From contig OX392542.1 in assembly GCA_947623455.1 (NCBI GenBank), forward strand, positions 12,035,625 to 12,099,624: a DNA stretch of 64,000 nt. Direction: 5' to 3'. The stretch's first letter is position 1. Every line of letters begins with the position of its first letter. Below the pieces are notes generated by a model that did not search any database, was not told the DNA's origin, and saw only the letters and a program-made list of their open reading frames with translations. A program made the position numbers and the translations under genes. Shown here one piece after another: positions 13,939 to 27,800 of the stretch. The stretch comes from Mimachlamys varia. Its lineage: Eukaryota; Mollusca; Bivalvia; Pectinida; Pectinidae.

Positions 13939-16792
13939 TTAAGTTACATTTTTATAGCAAATTCTACAGTGGCAGCTTTTGACTTCCAAATGTCGTTTGT
14001 AAGCAGCGTTCTGATTGGTCAAATAAGAAAAAGTGATATTTTTCACTAGTGAAAAATATAACTGTTATAGAATGAATAATTTTTCGAAAATTCACTGGTA
14101 AAAATGTAATAAAAAAGATATTAATAAAATTTGTTGGATATTTATTAATTTCCAAAATACTATGACATTTTTAAATGTCCTTACTTTATGTGATTTATTT
14201 CTTAAATAATGAAAATATAGTACACAAATAGTGCGCTATGATATCGGACTTGATATAAGCAGTGATGATATACGTATTATCAAGTTGATATTTTCTGATA
14301 TTTCACTGGTTAAAATGTAATAAAAAAAATCAATTTACTTTTTATATGCATTTCTTTATTCTGACGAAAACAAAGAAGTAAAGGGAAGAAAACACCTTCG
14401 CCTGTAAACAGACACTATACACTATGCACGAGTATTTGCCACATCAATAGCATACTCTCTAAAAATCTTTAAAGGTAGGGCACACACATTTTCTTCTTGG
14501 ACCACGAAGAACCTCACACCGCCGAAACCTGATTTGCTGCACATTGTTTTTCTTTTTTTTTTAACATTCTGACGTGCCACCAGTACAGAGTTGCTCAAAA
14601 CGCTGGATAAAAATATCCTGGACCAGTGGATAAATCCCTTATGTTGACAAAGCTGGAGCGAACGAAGATGAGCATTGCATTATGATATTATATACAGTGG
14701 TTAAGAAAGCCTATCCATAGGAAAGTAAGCCAATGACCTATCCATGGGTTGAGCAATACAATAGTTTTCAAAATTTTTCCAGCGGAATAGTTGTCAATGG
14801 GTGAATTATCTAGGGGATAATCTATCCATTGGATTAAAGGGATCTTTCATCCCCTTGGGGGTGAGACAGGGGAATCTCAACCCGATGGGTACTATTCTTA
14901 AGTTGCTAAACACGAGACTTGCCGAGTGTTTGGCAGTTTAAGAATCTTATGTTGAGGGTTAAGATCTTCGGTCTCACTACCAAGGAGGTAAATGATTATT
15001 TTTTCTTACCCTGTTTAACCTCAAGTATATCTAGTATTGGCGTTACATCAATGCAAGACAGTGTTGGTGTCATGTAATTGAGGTATCGATGTGACGTCAT
15101 TGTATTGTTGCCGTGACGTCATCGTATTGTTGCTGACACGTCATACAATTGTTGAGAACGTGCAAAAACAACCACGTGTAGCTTGTCTCAACCTAGGGTG
15201 AGGTAAAAGAATATCACACCGGTAAAAGTGTGTATATCTCTGTCCAGAGCAAGAAAAAACTTTATGCAGAGTTTTGATTGACCCGGTCCAGATGTTTCTT
15301 GTACGCTTACTCAACAGCTGATGTATTAGACATCAATACTAACGTAAAGGTCGTTGTGATTTTTCTGCATGGATTCCAGCGATGTTCTGTGAACCTAACC
15401 AGTTTTCTGTTCTGAGATGGTACATAATCTCCGATGGACTGTTTAAGCATACTTAATACGGGAGAATGACTGACTTACAATGATCTGCTGTTGTTTACTT
15501 GATGCTATGTAGATTTCCATACGTTACCAGGTCGTTACTGTTCTGGCCTTGCTGATTATTGCGATTCAGATTGTGTTTAATTAAAAGGCTCCTCCATCTA
15601 AACAAGACATTCTCAAAAATACTATGTTTTTGATGGGTGGTATACCACCTTAAGCTATCAGATTGTTGGAGCTAAAATGTTTTACATTTAACAGAGATGA
15701 CGTAACACACACATATGCTGCACCTTAAATTTTATAATAGATACAGTATGATGAAAAAATGAATAACACTGCATCATACAGCTGTTTCGTCCTCCTATGG
15801 CTCTTCAGTAATGCTAGGGGCCAAAAGGTGAGAATCCGATAACCTATCTTTTCACGTAGAATGTGCAGCTGATGTACGTTGTATATGTTCCATTTGCTAC
15901 TCAGGGTCAGATACAAAGTTAACAGAAGTTACACACACCGATAGCATCACGATAGATAATGGTATAACAGGGATAATAGCCAGGTATTTCCCGGAGTGCT
16001 TTCATACATGAATCCATGTCTTACTGAGGTAAAGGGGAAGTAATCTAGCAGTGACAATCTTGCTGCCATATCAACATTGTAGTAAGCTGAGACCACAGAA
16101 GAAAGCTGAGCAGTGTCGGCGACGCCCGAATCAAACGTTCACCAAGGCAGAACAGAATGTCGGCCAATATACCTTGTTTAAAGGCCTATTCTTCGGAAAG
16201 AATAGCAGAGTTGTGGTAAGAACGAAAGGAAATAATTTACATTTATCAAATACTGATACATTTCCGGTCGTCAAAAGCTGACGCATTTAGCACTTGAAAA
16301 TGCCAATGTACACGTGAAAAATGTTTTGTAGGTCTTTTTCAGGTTTGTTATTCTATGGATAAAGACTGTTTTCACAAGTGTCGAATTTCCAATAGTTTGT
16401 CTTTGCTAATATATAACATTTATGAAAATGCACTTATACTTTTCAGCTTGTTTTACAAATGCCTGTCATTATATTTTGAGTCGTATAAAGATTGTATCTA
16501 CCAGCGAATATCTATATGTTTTATTCTTTTGTCTATAACTTTGTTTATATACCATTTTATGATCGTATATTATGTGTCTATATGCCATTTTATGATCGTA
16601 TATTATGTGTCTATTAAATGCACACGAATGAATTATGTGTTTCAAACGTTTGCACTACAAACCAGTATGTCTACTTATGATACCTGTTCTAAGTAAAAGA
16701 ATTTTGTATTGCGGTTGATATGCAGTAACTGTGTGAATCGCCACTGTGCTGATTGCAGTGCTATTTGGGTGACCGACGCTAGTTACCAAAGG
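13939..16792. other. No gene seen; minor repeats only
   Basis: Includes repeated ttcactggtnaaaatgtaat strings (14090-14330), a short gtgacgtcatngtattgttg duplication (about 15088-15140, two TGACGTCA sites) and a 32-bp tandem duplication at 16549-16613. A 113-codon open frame at 16355-16696 is AT-rich and shows no family features. Confidence 0.5.
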
Positions 16793-19700
16793 AACAGTAA
16801 CTGGACGTTTGTTTGACAGACATCAGTAACTGACAGTTTGTCTGACAGACATCAGTAACTGGAAGCTTGTTTGACAGATATCAGTAGCTGGAAGCTTGTT
16901 TGACAGACATCAGTAGCTGGGAGCTTGTCTGGCAGACATCAGTAACTGGACGTTTGTCTGACAGACATCGGTAACTGGACGTTTGTCTGACAGACATCGG
17001 TAACTGGACGTTTGTCTGACAGACATCAGTAACTGACAGTTTGTCTGACAGACATCAGTAACTGGAAGCTTGTTTGACAGATATCAGTAGCTGGAAGTTT
17101 GTTTGACAGACATCAGTAGCTGGAAGCTTGTCTGGCAGACATCAGTAACTGGACGTTTGTCTGACAGACATCGGTAACTGGACTTTTGTCTGACAGACAT
17201 CAGTAACTGACAGTTTGTCTGACAAACATCAGTACATGGAAGCTTGTTTGACAGATATCAGTAGCTGGAAGCTTGTTTGACAGACATCAGTAGCTGGAAG
17301 CTTGTCTGGCAGACATCAGTAACTGGACGTTTGTCTGACAGACATCGGTAACTGGACGTTTGTCTGACAGACATCAGTAACTGACAGTTTGTCTGACAGA
17401 CATCAGTAACTGGAAGCTTGTTTGACAGACATCAGTAACTGGAAGCTTGTTTGACAGACATCAGTAGCTGGAAGCTTGTTTACAGACATCAGTAACTGGA
17501 AGCTTGTTTGACAGACATCAGTAGCTGGAAGCTTGTTTGACAGACATCAGTAACTGGAAGCTTGTCTGACTAAAATCTGTTACTGGAAGATTGTCTGACA
17601 GACATCAGTAACTGGACGTTTGTCTGACAGACATCAGTAGCTGGAAGCTTGTTTGACAGACATCAGTAACTGGAAGCTTGTCTGACTAAAATCTGTTACT
17701 GGAAGATTGTCTGACAGACATCAGTAACTGGACGTTTGTCTGACAGACATCGGTAACTGGACGTTTGTCTGACAGACATCAGTAACTGGACGTTTGTCTG
17801 ACAGACATCAGTAACTGGACGTTTGTCTGACAGACATCAGTAACTGACAGTTTGTCTGACAGACATCAGTAACTGGAAGCTTGTTTGACAGACATCAGTA
17901 GCTGGAAGTTTGTTTGACAGACATCAGTAGCTGGAAGCTTGTCTGGCAGACATCAGTAACTGGACGTTTGTCTGACAGACATCGGTAACTGGACGTTTGT
18001 CTGACAGACATCAGTAGCTGACAGTTTGTCTGACAGACATCAGTAACTGGAAGCTTGTTTGACAGACATCAGTAGCTGGAAGCTTGTTTGACAGACATCA
18101 GTAGCTGGAAGCTTGTCTGACAGACATCAGTAACTGGAAGCTTGTCTGACAGACATCAGTAGCTGGAAGCTTGTCTGACAGACATCAGTAGTTGGAAGCT
18201 TGTTTGACAGACATCAGTAACTGGAAGCTTGTTTGACAGACATCAGTAGCTGGAAGCTTGTTTACAGACATCAGTAACTGGAAGCTTGTTTGACAGACAT
18301 CAGTAGCTGGAAGCTTGTTTGACAGACATCAGTAACTGGAAGCTTGTCTGACTAAAATCTGTTACTGGAAGATTGTCTGACAGACATCAGTAACTGGACG
18401 TTTGTCTGACAGACATCAGTAGCTGGAAGCTTGTCTGACTAAAATCTGTTACTGGAAGATTGTCTGACAGACATCAGTAACTGGACGTTTGTCTGACAGA
18501 CATCGGTAACTGGACGTTTGTCTGACAGACATCAGTAACTGGACGTTTGTCTGACAGACATCAGTAACTGGACGTTTGTCTGACAGACATCAGTAACTGA
18601 CAGTTTGTCTGACAAACATCAGTAACTGGAAGCTTGTTTGACAGATATCAGTAGCTGGAAGCTTGTTTGACAGACATCAGTAGCTGGAAGCTTGTCTGGC
18701 ACACATCATTAACTGGACGTTTGTCTGACAGACATCGGTAACTGGACGTTTGTCTGACAGACATCAGTAACTGACAGTTTGTCTGCCAGACATCAGTAAC
18801 TGGAAGCTTGTTTGACAGACATCAGTAACTGGAAGCTTGTTTGACAGACATCAGTAGCTGGAAGCTTGTCTGACAGACATCAGTAGCTGGAAGCTTGTCT
18901 GACAGACATCAGTAGCTGGAAGCTTGTCTGACAGACATCAGTAACTGGAAGCTTGTTTGACAGACATCAGTAGCTGTAAGCTTGTTTACAGACATCAGTA
19001 ACTGGAAGCTTGTTTGACAGACATCAGTAACTGGACGTTTGTCTGACAGACATCAGTAACTAAAGCTTGTCTGACAGACATCAGTAGCTGGAAGCTTGTT
19101 TGAAAGACATCAGTAGCTGGAAGCTTGTCTGACAGACATCAGTAGCTGGAAGCTTGTCTGACAGACATCAGTAACTGGAAGCTTGTTTGACAGACATCAG
19201 TAGCTGTAAGCTTGTTTACAGACATCAGTAACTGGGAGCTTGTCTGACAGACATCAGTAGCTGGAAGCTTGTTTGACAGACATCAGTAGCTGGAAGCTTG
19301 TTTGACAGACATCAGTAGCTGGAAGCTTGTTTAACAGACATCAGTAACTGGAAGCTTGTCTGACTAAAATCTGTTACTGGAAAATTGTCTGACAGACATC
19401 AGTAACTGGAAGCTTGTCTGACTAAAATCTGTTACTGGAAAATTGTCTGACAGACATCAGTAACTGGAAGCTTGTCTGACTAAAATCTGTTACTGGAAGA
19501 TTGTCTGACAGACAACAGTAACTGGACGTTTGTCTGACAGACATCAGTAACTGGAAACTTGTCTGACAGACATCAGTAACTGGAAACTTGTCTGACAGAC
19601 ATCAGTAACTGGAAACTTGTCTGACAGACATCAGTAACTGGAAACCTGTCTGACAGACATCAGTAACTGGAAACTTGTCTGACAGACATCAGTAACTGGA

Positions 19701-21708
19701 AACCTGTCTGACAGACATCAGTAACTGGAAACCTGTCTGACAGACATCAGTAACTGGAAACCTGTCTGACAGACATCAGTAACTGGAAACTTGTCTGACA
19801 GACATCAGTAACTGGAAACCTGTCTGACAGACATCAGTAACTGGAAACTTGTCTGACAGACATCAGTAACTGGAAACCTGTCTGACAGACATCAGTAACT
19901 GGAAACCTGTCTGACAGACATCAGTAACTGGAAACCTGTCTGACAGACATCAGTAACTGGAAACCTGTCTGACAGACATCAGTAACTGGAAACCTGTCTG
20001 ACAGACATCAGTAACTGGAAACTTGTCTGACAGACATCAGTAACTGGAAACCTGTCTGACAGACATCAGTAACTGGAAACTTGTCTGACAGACATCAGTA
20101 ACTGGAAACTTGTCTGACAGACATCAGTAACTGGAAACCTGTCTGACAGACATCAGTAACTGGAAACTTGTCTGACAGACATCAGTAACTGGAAACCTGT
20201 CTGACAGACATCAGCAACTGGAAACTTGTCTGACAGACATCAGCAACTGGAAACCTGTCTGACAGACATCAGTAACTGGAAACTTGTCTGACAGACATCA
20301 GTAACTGGAAACCTGTCTGACAGACATCAGTAACTGGAAACCTGTCTGACAGACATCAGTAACTGGAAACCTGTCTGACAGTCATCAGCAACTGGAAACT
20401 TGTCTGGCAGACATCAGCAACTGGAAACCTGTCTGACAGACATCAGTAACTGGAAACCTGTCTGACAGACATCAGTAACTGGAAACCTGTCTGACAGACA
20501 TCAGCAACTGGAAACTTGTCTGGCAGACATCAGCAACTGGAAACCTGTCTGACAGACATCAGTAACTGGAAGCTTGTCTGACAGACATCAGTAACTGGAA
20601 ACCTGTCTGAGAGACATCAGCAACTGGAAACCTGTCTGACAGACATCAGTAACTGGAAACCTGTCTGACAGACATCAGTAACTGGAAACTTGTCTGACAG
20701 ACATCAGCAACTGGAAACCTGTCTGACAGACATCAGCAACTGGAAACCTGTCTGACAGACATCAGTAACTGGAAACTTGTCTGGCAGACATCAGCAACTG
20801 GAAACCTGTCTGACAGACATCAGTAACTGGAAACTTGTCTGACAGACATCAGTAACTGGGAGCTTGTCTGACAGACATCAGTAGCTGGAAGCTTGTTTGA
20901 CAGACATCAGTAGCTGGAAGCTTGTTTGACAGACATCAGTAGCTGGAAGCTTGTTAAACAGACATCAGTAACTGGAAGCTTGTCTGACTAAAATCTGTTA
21001 CTGGAAGATTGTTTGACAGACATCAGTAACTGGAAGCTTGTCTGACTAAAATCTGTTACTGGAAGATTGTCTGACAGACATCACTAACTGGACGTTTGTC
21101 TGACAGACATCAGTAGCTGGAAGCTTGTCTTGCAGACATCAGTAGCTAAAGCTTGTCTGACTGACATCAGTAACTGGACGTTTGTCTGACAGACATCATA
21201 AACTGGAAACTTGTCTGACAGACATCATAAACTGGAAACCTGTCTGGCAGACATCATAAACTTGAAACCTGTCTGACAGACATCATAAACTTGAAACCTG
21301 TCTGACAGACATCAGCAACTGGAAACCTGTCTGGCAGACATCATAAACTTGAAACTTGTCTGACAGACATCATAAACTGGAAACTTGTCTGACAGACATC
21401 ATAAACTGGAAACTTGTCTGACAGACATCATAAACTGGAAACTTGTCTGACAGACATCATAAACTGGAAACTTGTCTGACAGACATCATAAACTGGAAAC
21501 TTGTCTGACAGACATCATAAACTGGAAACTTGTCTGACAGACATCATAAACTGGAAACTTGTCTGACAGACATCATAAACTGGAAACTTGTCTGACAGAC
21601 ATCAGTAACTGGAAACCTGTCTGACAGACATCAGTAACTGGAAGCTTGTTTGACAGACATCAGTAGCTGGGAGCTTGTTTGACAGACATCAGTAGCTGGG
21701 AGCTTGTT
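16793..21708. repeat. 29-bp minisatellite, about 170 units
   Basis: Unit cttgtctgacagacatcagt plus aactggaag. The palindromic core gtctgacagac is in most units. There are sub-domains: mixed variants to 19540, a homogenised aacctg/aacttg block (about 19550-20870), and a variant lacking part of the cagtaa segment (about 21187-21600). The same unit recurs inverted at 22581-22965. Confidence 0.97.
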
Positions 21709-22580
21709 TATGCTGATGTTGATGTGTGAGTGTATGCTGGAAACACGGTATGTTTGGGAATGTGCGCTTGTCAAATATTTAAATTCCAGGGCATCGTAAA
21801 GTGACTGAACTTAATTTGAAATTAGTGATACCTCAAATAGCATAATTAAACCAAGGACTCAAATAACATTGCAGAATTACGTGACGACTCTAGCGGTGTA
21901 AAGCATTAAAGCTGACATCTTAAGAAATAAGCCCATCGGACTTAAAAATTGTCAATCGCTTTTACGACGCTAGTGAGAGCAACAAAATGACGCTATATTT
22001 AAAGCGTATTTATACAGACAATGAGCCAAATGGCGTCTGATCTAATGGTCTGTTTTTATTGCATATTATGTGGTCGTGTTGAGTAGATTTGGTATAATAT
22101 AACAAAATATTGCATGTCACTTCGAGCAATATTTGAGTTTATGGACTGGTCAGTCACCCAAAAATATGTATATGAACCTCAGCTTCGCTTCGGTCCATAA
22201 TATTATACTATTTTTGGGTGACTTACCAGTCCATAAACTCCCAGAATGAATTGCAAGCCCTTTCGTGCCCCTCCATTTCCAACACTAAGAGTGTCCACTT
22301 TAGGACTAGTACCTTCAGTGGCGTGCAATATTTGTTAAATATATACCCAAATTATGTGGAGCTTCATTTCTCTTCTGATGTTTGTTGAGAGAGATGCCTA
22401 CCTCAACAAAGATATAGCCATGCAAAACTACTGAAATCACACTAAAATCAAATGTTACCTATATAAGCTGATTATAAATAAAAAAACCAAGCCTAAGTAA
22501 GTTACTTTTCCTAACCTTTGGTGTTTACATGTCGCAGTTGATTCGTTATTCTAGGTCTTGCTTTAAATATCGTGATTTTC
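21709..22580. other. Spacer between inverted 29-bp arrays
   Basis: Largely unique sequence without a gene. It contains the fold-back at 22135-22240. Confidence 0.6.
22135..22240. repeat. Fold-back element, 31-bp arms
   Basis: gagtttatggactggtcagt...aaaaata (22135-22166) is mirrored by atttttgggtgac...ccataaactc (22210-22240), with one small mismatch region and a ~43-base loop. Confidence 0.88.
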
Positions 22581-22965
22581 TACTGATGTCTGTCAGACAA
22601 GCTCCCAATTACTGATGTCTGTCAGACAAGTTTCCAGTTACTGATGTCTGTCAGACAGACCAAGTTTCCAGTTACTGATGTCTGTCAGACAAGCTTCCAG
22701 CTACTGATGTCTGTCAGACAAACGTCCAGTTACTGATGTCTGTCAGACAAGCTTCCAGCTACTGATGTCTGTCAGACAAACGTCCAGTTACTGATGTCTG
22801 TCAGACAAACTTCCAGTTACTGATGTCTGTCAGACAAACTTCCAGTTACTGATGTGTGTCAGACAAGCTTCCAGTTACTGATGTCTGTCAGACAAACTTC
22901 CAGTTACTGATGTCTGTCAGACAAACTTCCAGTTACTGATGTCTGTCAGACAGACCAAGTTTCCA
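22581..22965. repeat. 29-bp minisatellite, inverted copy, about 13 units
   Basis: Unit tactgatgtctgtcagacaa is the reverse complement of the 16793-21708 unit. It directly abuts the 30-bp array at 22966. Confidence 0.96.
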
Positions 22966-23534
22966 GCATACACACATACATCAACATACCCTGTCTCCAC
23001 CACACACACATCAACATACCCTGTCTCCACCACACACACATCAACATACCCTGTCCCCAGCACACATACACCAACATACCCTGTCTCCAGCACACATGCC
23101 CAACAAACACTGTCTCCAGCACACATACCCCAAAATACCCTGTCTCCAGCACACATACCCCAAAATACCCTGTCTCCAGCACACATACCCCAAAATACTC
23201 TGTCTCCAGCACACATGCACCAGCATACGCTGTATCTAGCACACATAAGCTAACATAACCTGTCTCTAGCACAGATATGCCAACATACCCTGTATATAGC
23301 ACACATGCACCAGCATGCGCTGTGTCTAGCACACATGCCCTAACATACCCTGTCTCCAGCACAAATGAACTAACATACAATGTACCCTGTCTAAAGCAAA
23401 CATACACTAACATACCCTGTCACCGGTACACATACCCAACATACCATGTTTCCAGCACACATGCCCCAACATACCCTGTATACAACATATATGTACCAAC
23501 ATACCCTGTCTTAAGCGTATATACAGACACACAT
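22966..23534. repeat. 30-bp minisatellite, about 19 units
   Basis: Core caacataccctgtctccagc plus acacatacc. Thirty is a multiple of three, so both strands show open frames with a 10-residue period. These are not genes. Confidence 0.95.
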
Positions 23535-24423
23535 GGGGTCACGTTCATAAATAACCTGAGCTGTTAATAGGACTTAAACAAAATATAATCAAACGAAACC
23601 GCGCTAGCTATTTATAAAATGTAGGTAACATTTTACTGAAACAAAGTGAAACCACTTTCGTTCACATTTGTTTACTTTCAATCTTGATATAGACAAAAAT
23701 GCTCCCATGAGATACAATGTACATACCAAACATTCGCGAATACAGACGAATGAAAGCATTCCGTCATTCACCACTCGGGAATGCTCTATATTCGGAAACA
23801 CTCTAGATTATCCTTAAGGTGCGTTTTAAGTAGTCCATCTTACGTTACGATGTCAAATATGAAGTTTAAAGCAAGCGGAGAAGGAGGTGAGCGGGGGAAG
23901 GGGCATGCACACAATGACAGAAGATAAGAATGAGCAGGAACGACTAGCAATAGCGGCTAGAATGAAGTTGAAGTGAGTGATTTGTAGTTCCTGGCGGGCG
24001 GAGATATTCGGCACGACTAGTGAGCTGGATAAGCGTGCTTTGTCAATGCAATATCGACCTTAAATAATTAAAATGTATTGGTGCTTAAAAAGCAACATGT
24101 CTTCATTATTAGTTTAACGTTTGTCAAGATTTGTTTTGTCATGGAGTTGATAAATAAAGGTGTTATTGACGGGCTGATTATGTATTGGCCAAGAAAGTAA
24201 CATTCTACTGAAAAATCCCTTTTATGCACATTTTGTTAGTGAACAACTTGCAAATCTAGAGAACTGTGCAATATAATTGTCTTCCTTTGTTCTTAAAAAG
24301 TAATCCCTATTGCACTTTCACCAGAAAGGAATACAAAACATAACGCTTTCAAGTAGTTAAAGAGACCTATATAGTTGGCGATAATCACTATATAGGTAGA
24401 CGTGGTGTATTTTTGTTTTACAG
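23535..24423. other. 5' flank of the sulfotransferase gene
   Basis: No repeat array. A short inverted pair cctatatag/ctatatagg lies at 24366-24398. The promoter and any untranslated first exon are probably here or further upstream but cannot be placed. Confidence 0.4.
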
Positions 24424-24541
24424 AAGAAAACCCACAGGTAGATGACGTGCGTTGTCAGTGAGAGGTTAAACCGATTGCCTGGTAACACCTGTGTGTTAGT
24501 TTAAACTTGATCTGAGAGACATCTTCTATCGTTAAACTGCC
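24424..24541 (+). other. Probable 5' UTR part of exon 1
   Basis: A pyrimidine-rich tract ending in TTTTGTTTTACAG (to 24423) looks like a 3' splice site, so exon 1 may begin at 24424 with one or more untranslated exons upstream. This rests on splice-site appearance only. No promoter could be identified. Confidence 0.35.
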
Positions 24542-24871
24542 ATGATCAGTCTATACAAAAACTCCTTTCTAAAACGTCTGACCGCGGGAGGTGTGTTTCT
24601 GTTAATGCTGATATTGTTTCTTGTTCATATCGGCGTCTTTCGTGTGCATGAGTGGACTGTTTCCGATGGAATTAAACATTGGACAGGTGCAATGTCTAGT
24701 TTGCAGGGTAAACAGATGAACGAGATGTGGAGGGATTCTACAAACAGCGGTCTAACAGCCGACGCAATCATCCCCATCCCAGATATCACAAAGCTGATAG
24801 AAAAGCTCCATACTCCATTAACCTATAATGGACAGTTTAGCAAATCTGCAAAAGGAAACCTTTTAAATACG
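24542..24871 (+). CDS. CHST15-like: Exon 1: cytoplasmic tail, membrane anchor and stem
   Basis: Codes residues 1-110. A hydrophobic run of about 20 residues (GGVFLLMLILFLVHIGVF, 16-33) follows a basic start, and a less conserved luminal stem comes after it. The donor is ACG|GTATGA in phase 0, matching the phase-0 start of exon 2. An in-frame TAA (24533-24535) precedes the ATG. It is joined to exon 2 by phase and topology, since the stem itself has no recognised motif. Confidence 0.75.
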
Positions 24872-27800
24872 GTATGATTTTTTTTATTCAACGAAAGCAA
24901 AAGGATTCAGATTTTACATTTTTACCTGTTTGTGTAAAAACTAAATTCTGTAACTTTTTAAAATGTAAATACGTGTACAATAATTTGTCGGTTACAACAT
25001 ATATTGTTTACTGAAATAATATTAAGATTAAACTGTAAATACACGTACTTATCCTGAATGATACTTTTTTGTGTGACTATTATATTTACGATTTTTATGT
25101 AAATAAACAGGGTATATATTGGCCTACACATATAGAAACATTTTATGTATTGGTATACACATATCGAAACAGTTTATGTATAGGCCTGCAAATATATGGA
25201 AACAGTTTATGTATTGGTATACACACATATAGAAACCGTTTATGTATTGGTATACACACATATAGAAACAGTTTATGTATAAACCTGAAAATACATAGAA
25301 ACAGTTTATGTATTGGCATGAACATATATAGAAATAGTTTATGTATTGGCTTACACATATAGAAACATTTTAATGTATAGGCCTGCAAATATATAGAAAT
25401 AGTTTATGTATTGGCATGAACATATATAGAAATAGTTTATGTATTGGTATACATATATAGAAACAGTTTATGTATAGGCCTGCAAATATATAGAAACAAT
25501 TTATGTATAGGTCTGCAAATATATAGAAACATTTTATGTATAGGCATGAACATATATGGGAACAGTTTATGTATTGGTATACATATATAGAAACAATTTA
25601 TGTATAGGCCTGCAAATATAGAAACAGTTTATGTATATGTCTTCACATATCGAAACAATTGATGTAAATGCCTGCACTTTTATATAGTATATGAATATAT
25701 CTTGGTAGTCTGTGTAATAGTCCAGAATATTTTACCCTCTGTACTGGTAATCGACCGATGTTCTATTGCACAAGGCCGAATGCCCAGTGCAATAGAACAT
25801 CGGTCTTTTGCCGAAGGCCGAAGGCCAAGTGCAATAGAAGATCGGTCGATTACCAATACAGAGGGTCAAATATTCTGGACTATTGCACAGACACCCATTA
25901 TAAACTTGTTTTATTACATAATCACTAAAACACACTTTGAATCACTGAAATTGTTTATTTCATTAAAATGTTTTTGAATAATAATATCTCAATTTTATAA
26001 TGTAGCGCGTGAACTCTGGTATGTAAAAAACAAACAAAAATATAAACATTCCATTATCTGAGTTATAACCACAACAATATTTATCCGTAGTCGTTGGCGA
26101 CTCCAAATCTTTCCTGTAGAAGTCGCCATGCTTGTTGTCTGACATCTGACTGCCTTTGACGCTTGAAATGATAGGAAACGTCACGCGATGTTCAATAGTT
26201 CGCACGTGACCGTGCAATAGTTATTTTAGCCGTGCGATAGTTCATTTCACTAGTAAATTGTTCAAATCATAGCTTACGCGTATAGTTTAAGGAAAGTCAA
26301 AATTATTATTTGATAAAAACAGTTTATGTTTAGGCCTGCTCTTATAGAAACAGTTTATGTATATAGGCCTGCACATATATAGAAACAGTTTATGTATTGG
26401 CCTGCACACATATATAATCAGTTTATATAGATAGGCCTGCACCCATTTAAACAGTTTATGTATATAGGCCTGTACACATAGTAACATGTTATATATATGC
26501 CGGTACAAATAGAGACATTTTATGTATAGGCCTATACACATAGTTACATGTTATATATATGCCTGTACAAATAGAAACATTTTATGTATAGGCCTGTACA
26601 CATAGTAACATGTTATATATATACTGGTACAAATAGAAACATTTTATGTATAGGCCTGTACACATAGTAACATGTTATATAAACTTTATTTATTTTACAA
26701 CAATTATGAAACAAGCTATACAACTTATATTAATCACTCTTGTTGGCCCGGATGTTAGCGCGCGATGGGTCTTATTGTGGGAGGAAACCGGAGTACCCGG
26801 AGAAAACCCACGTGGTCGGGCAGGTGACCCCATACCTTTTCACGTCCGATAGTAACATGTTATATATGATGCCGGTACAAATAGAAACATTTTATGTATA
26901 GGCCTGTACACATAGTAACATGTTATATATGCTGCCGGTACAAATAGAAACATTTTATGTATAGGCCTGCACATTTAGAAACATTTTATGTATAGGCCTG
27001 CACATGTAGAAACATTTTATGTATAGGCCTGCACAGGTAGAAACATTTTATGTATAGGCCTTCACATGTAGAAACATTTTATGTTTAGGCCTGCACATGT
27101 AGAAACATTTTATGTATAGGCCTTCACATGTAGAAACATTTTATGTATAGGCCTGTACATGTAGAAACATTTTATGTATAGGCCTGCACATGTAGAAATA
27201 TTTTATGTATAGGCCTGCACATGTAGAAACATTTTATGTATAGGCCTGCACAGGTAGAAACATTTTATGTATAGGCCTGCACATGTAGAAACATTTTATG
27301 TATAGGCCTGCACAGGTAGAAACATTTTATGTATAGGCCTGTAAAGCTAGAAACATTTTATGTATAGGCCTGCACAGGTAGAAACATTTTATGCATAGGC
27401 CTGCACAGGTAGAAACATTTTATGTATAGGCCTGCACAGGTAGAAACATTTTATGTATAGGCCTGCACAGGTAGAAACATTTTATGTATAGGCCTGCACA
27501 GGTAGAAACATTTTATGTATAGGCCTTCACATGTAGAAACATTTTATGTATAGGCCTGCACAGGTAGAAACATTTTATGTATAGGCCTGCACAGGTAGAA
27601 ACATTTTATGTATAGGCCTGCACAGATAGAAACATTTAATGCATAGGCCTGCACAGGTAGAAACATTTTATGTATAGGCCTGCACAGGTAGAAACATTTT
27701 ATGTATAGGCCTGCACAAGTAGAAACATTTTATGTATAAGCCTGCACAGGTAGAAACATTTTATGTATAGGCCTGCACATGTAGAAACATTTTATGTATA

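Noticed and set aside
16355..16696. 113-codon hydrophobic open frame
   Set aside because: AT-rich, includes a 32-bp tandem duplication and shows no family features.
16793..21708. CRISPR-like regular repeats
   Set aside because: There are no unique spacers between units; this is a eukaryotic minisatellite. The same holds for the other arrays.
22917..23567. Proline/threonine-rich and Cys-rich repeat frames on both strands
   Set aside because: Produced by the 30-bp minisatellite; mutually overlapping and without a start context.
25708..25892. Integron-type recombination site or replication-origin hairpin
   Set aside because: The context is an animal intron with many dispersed palindromic elements; no supporting genes.
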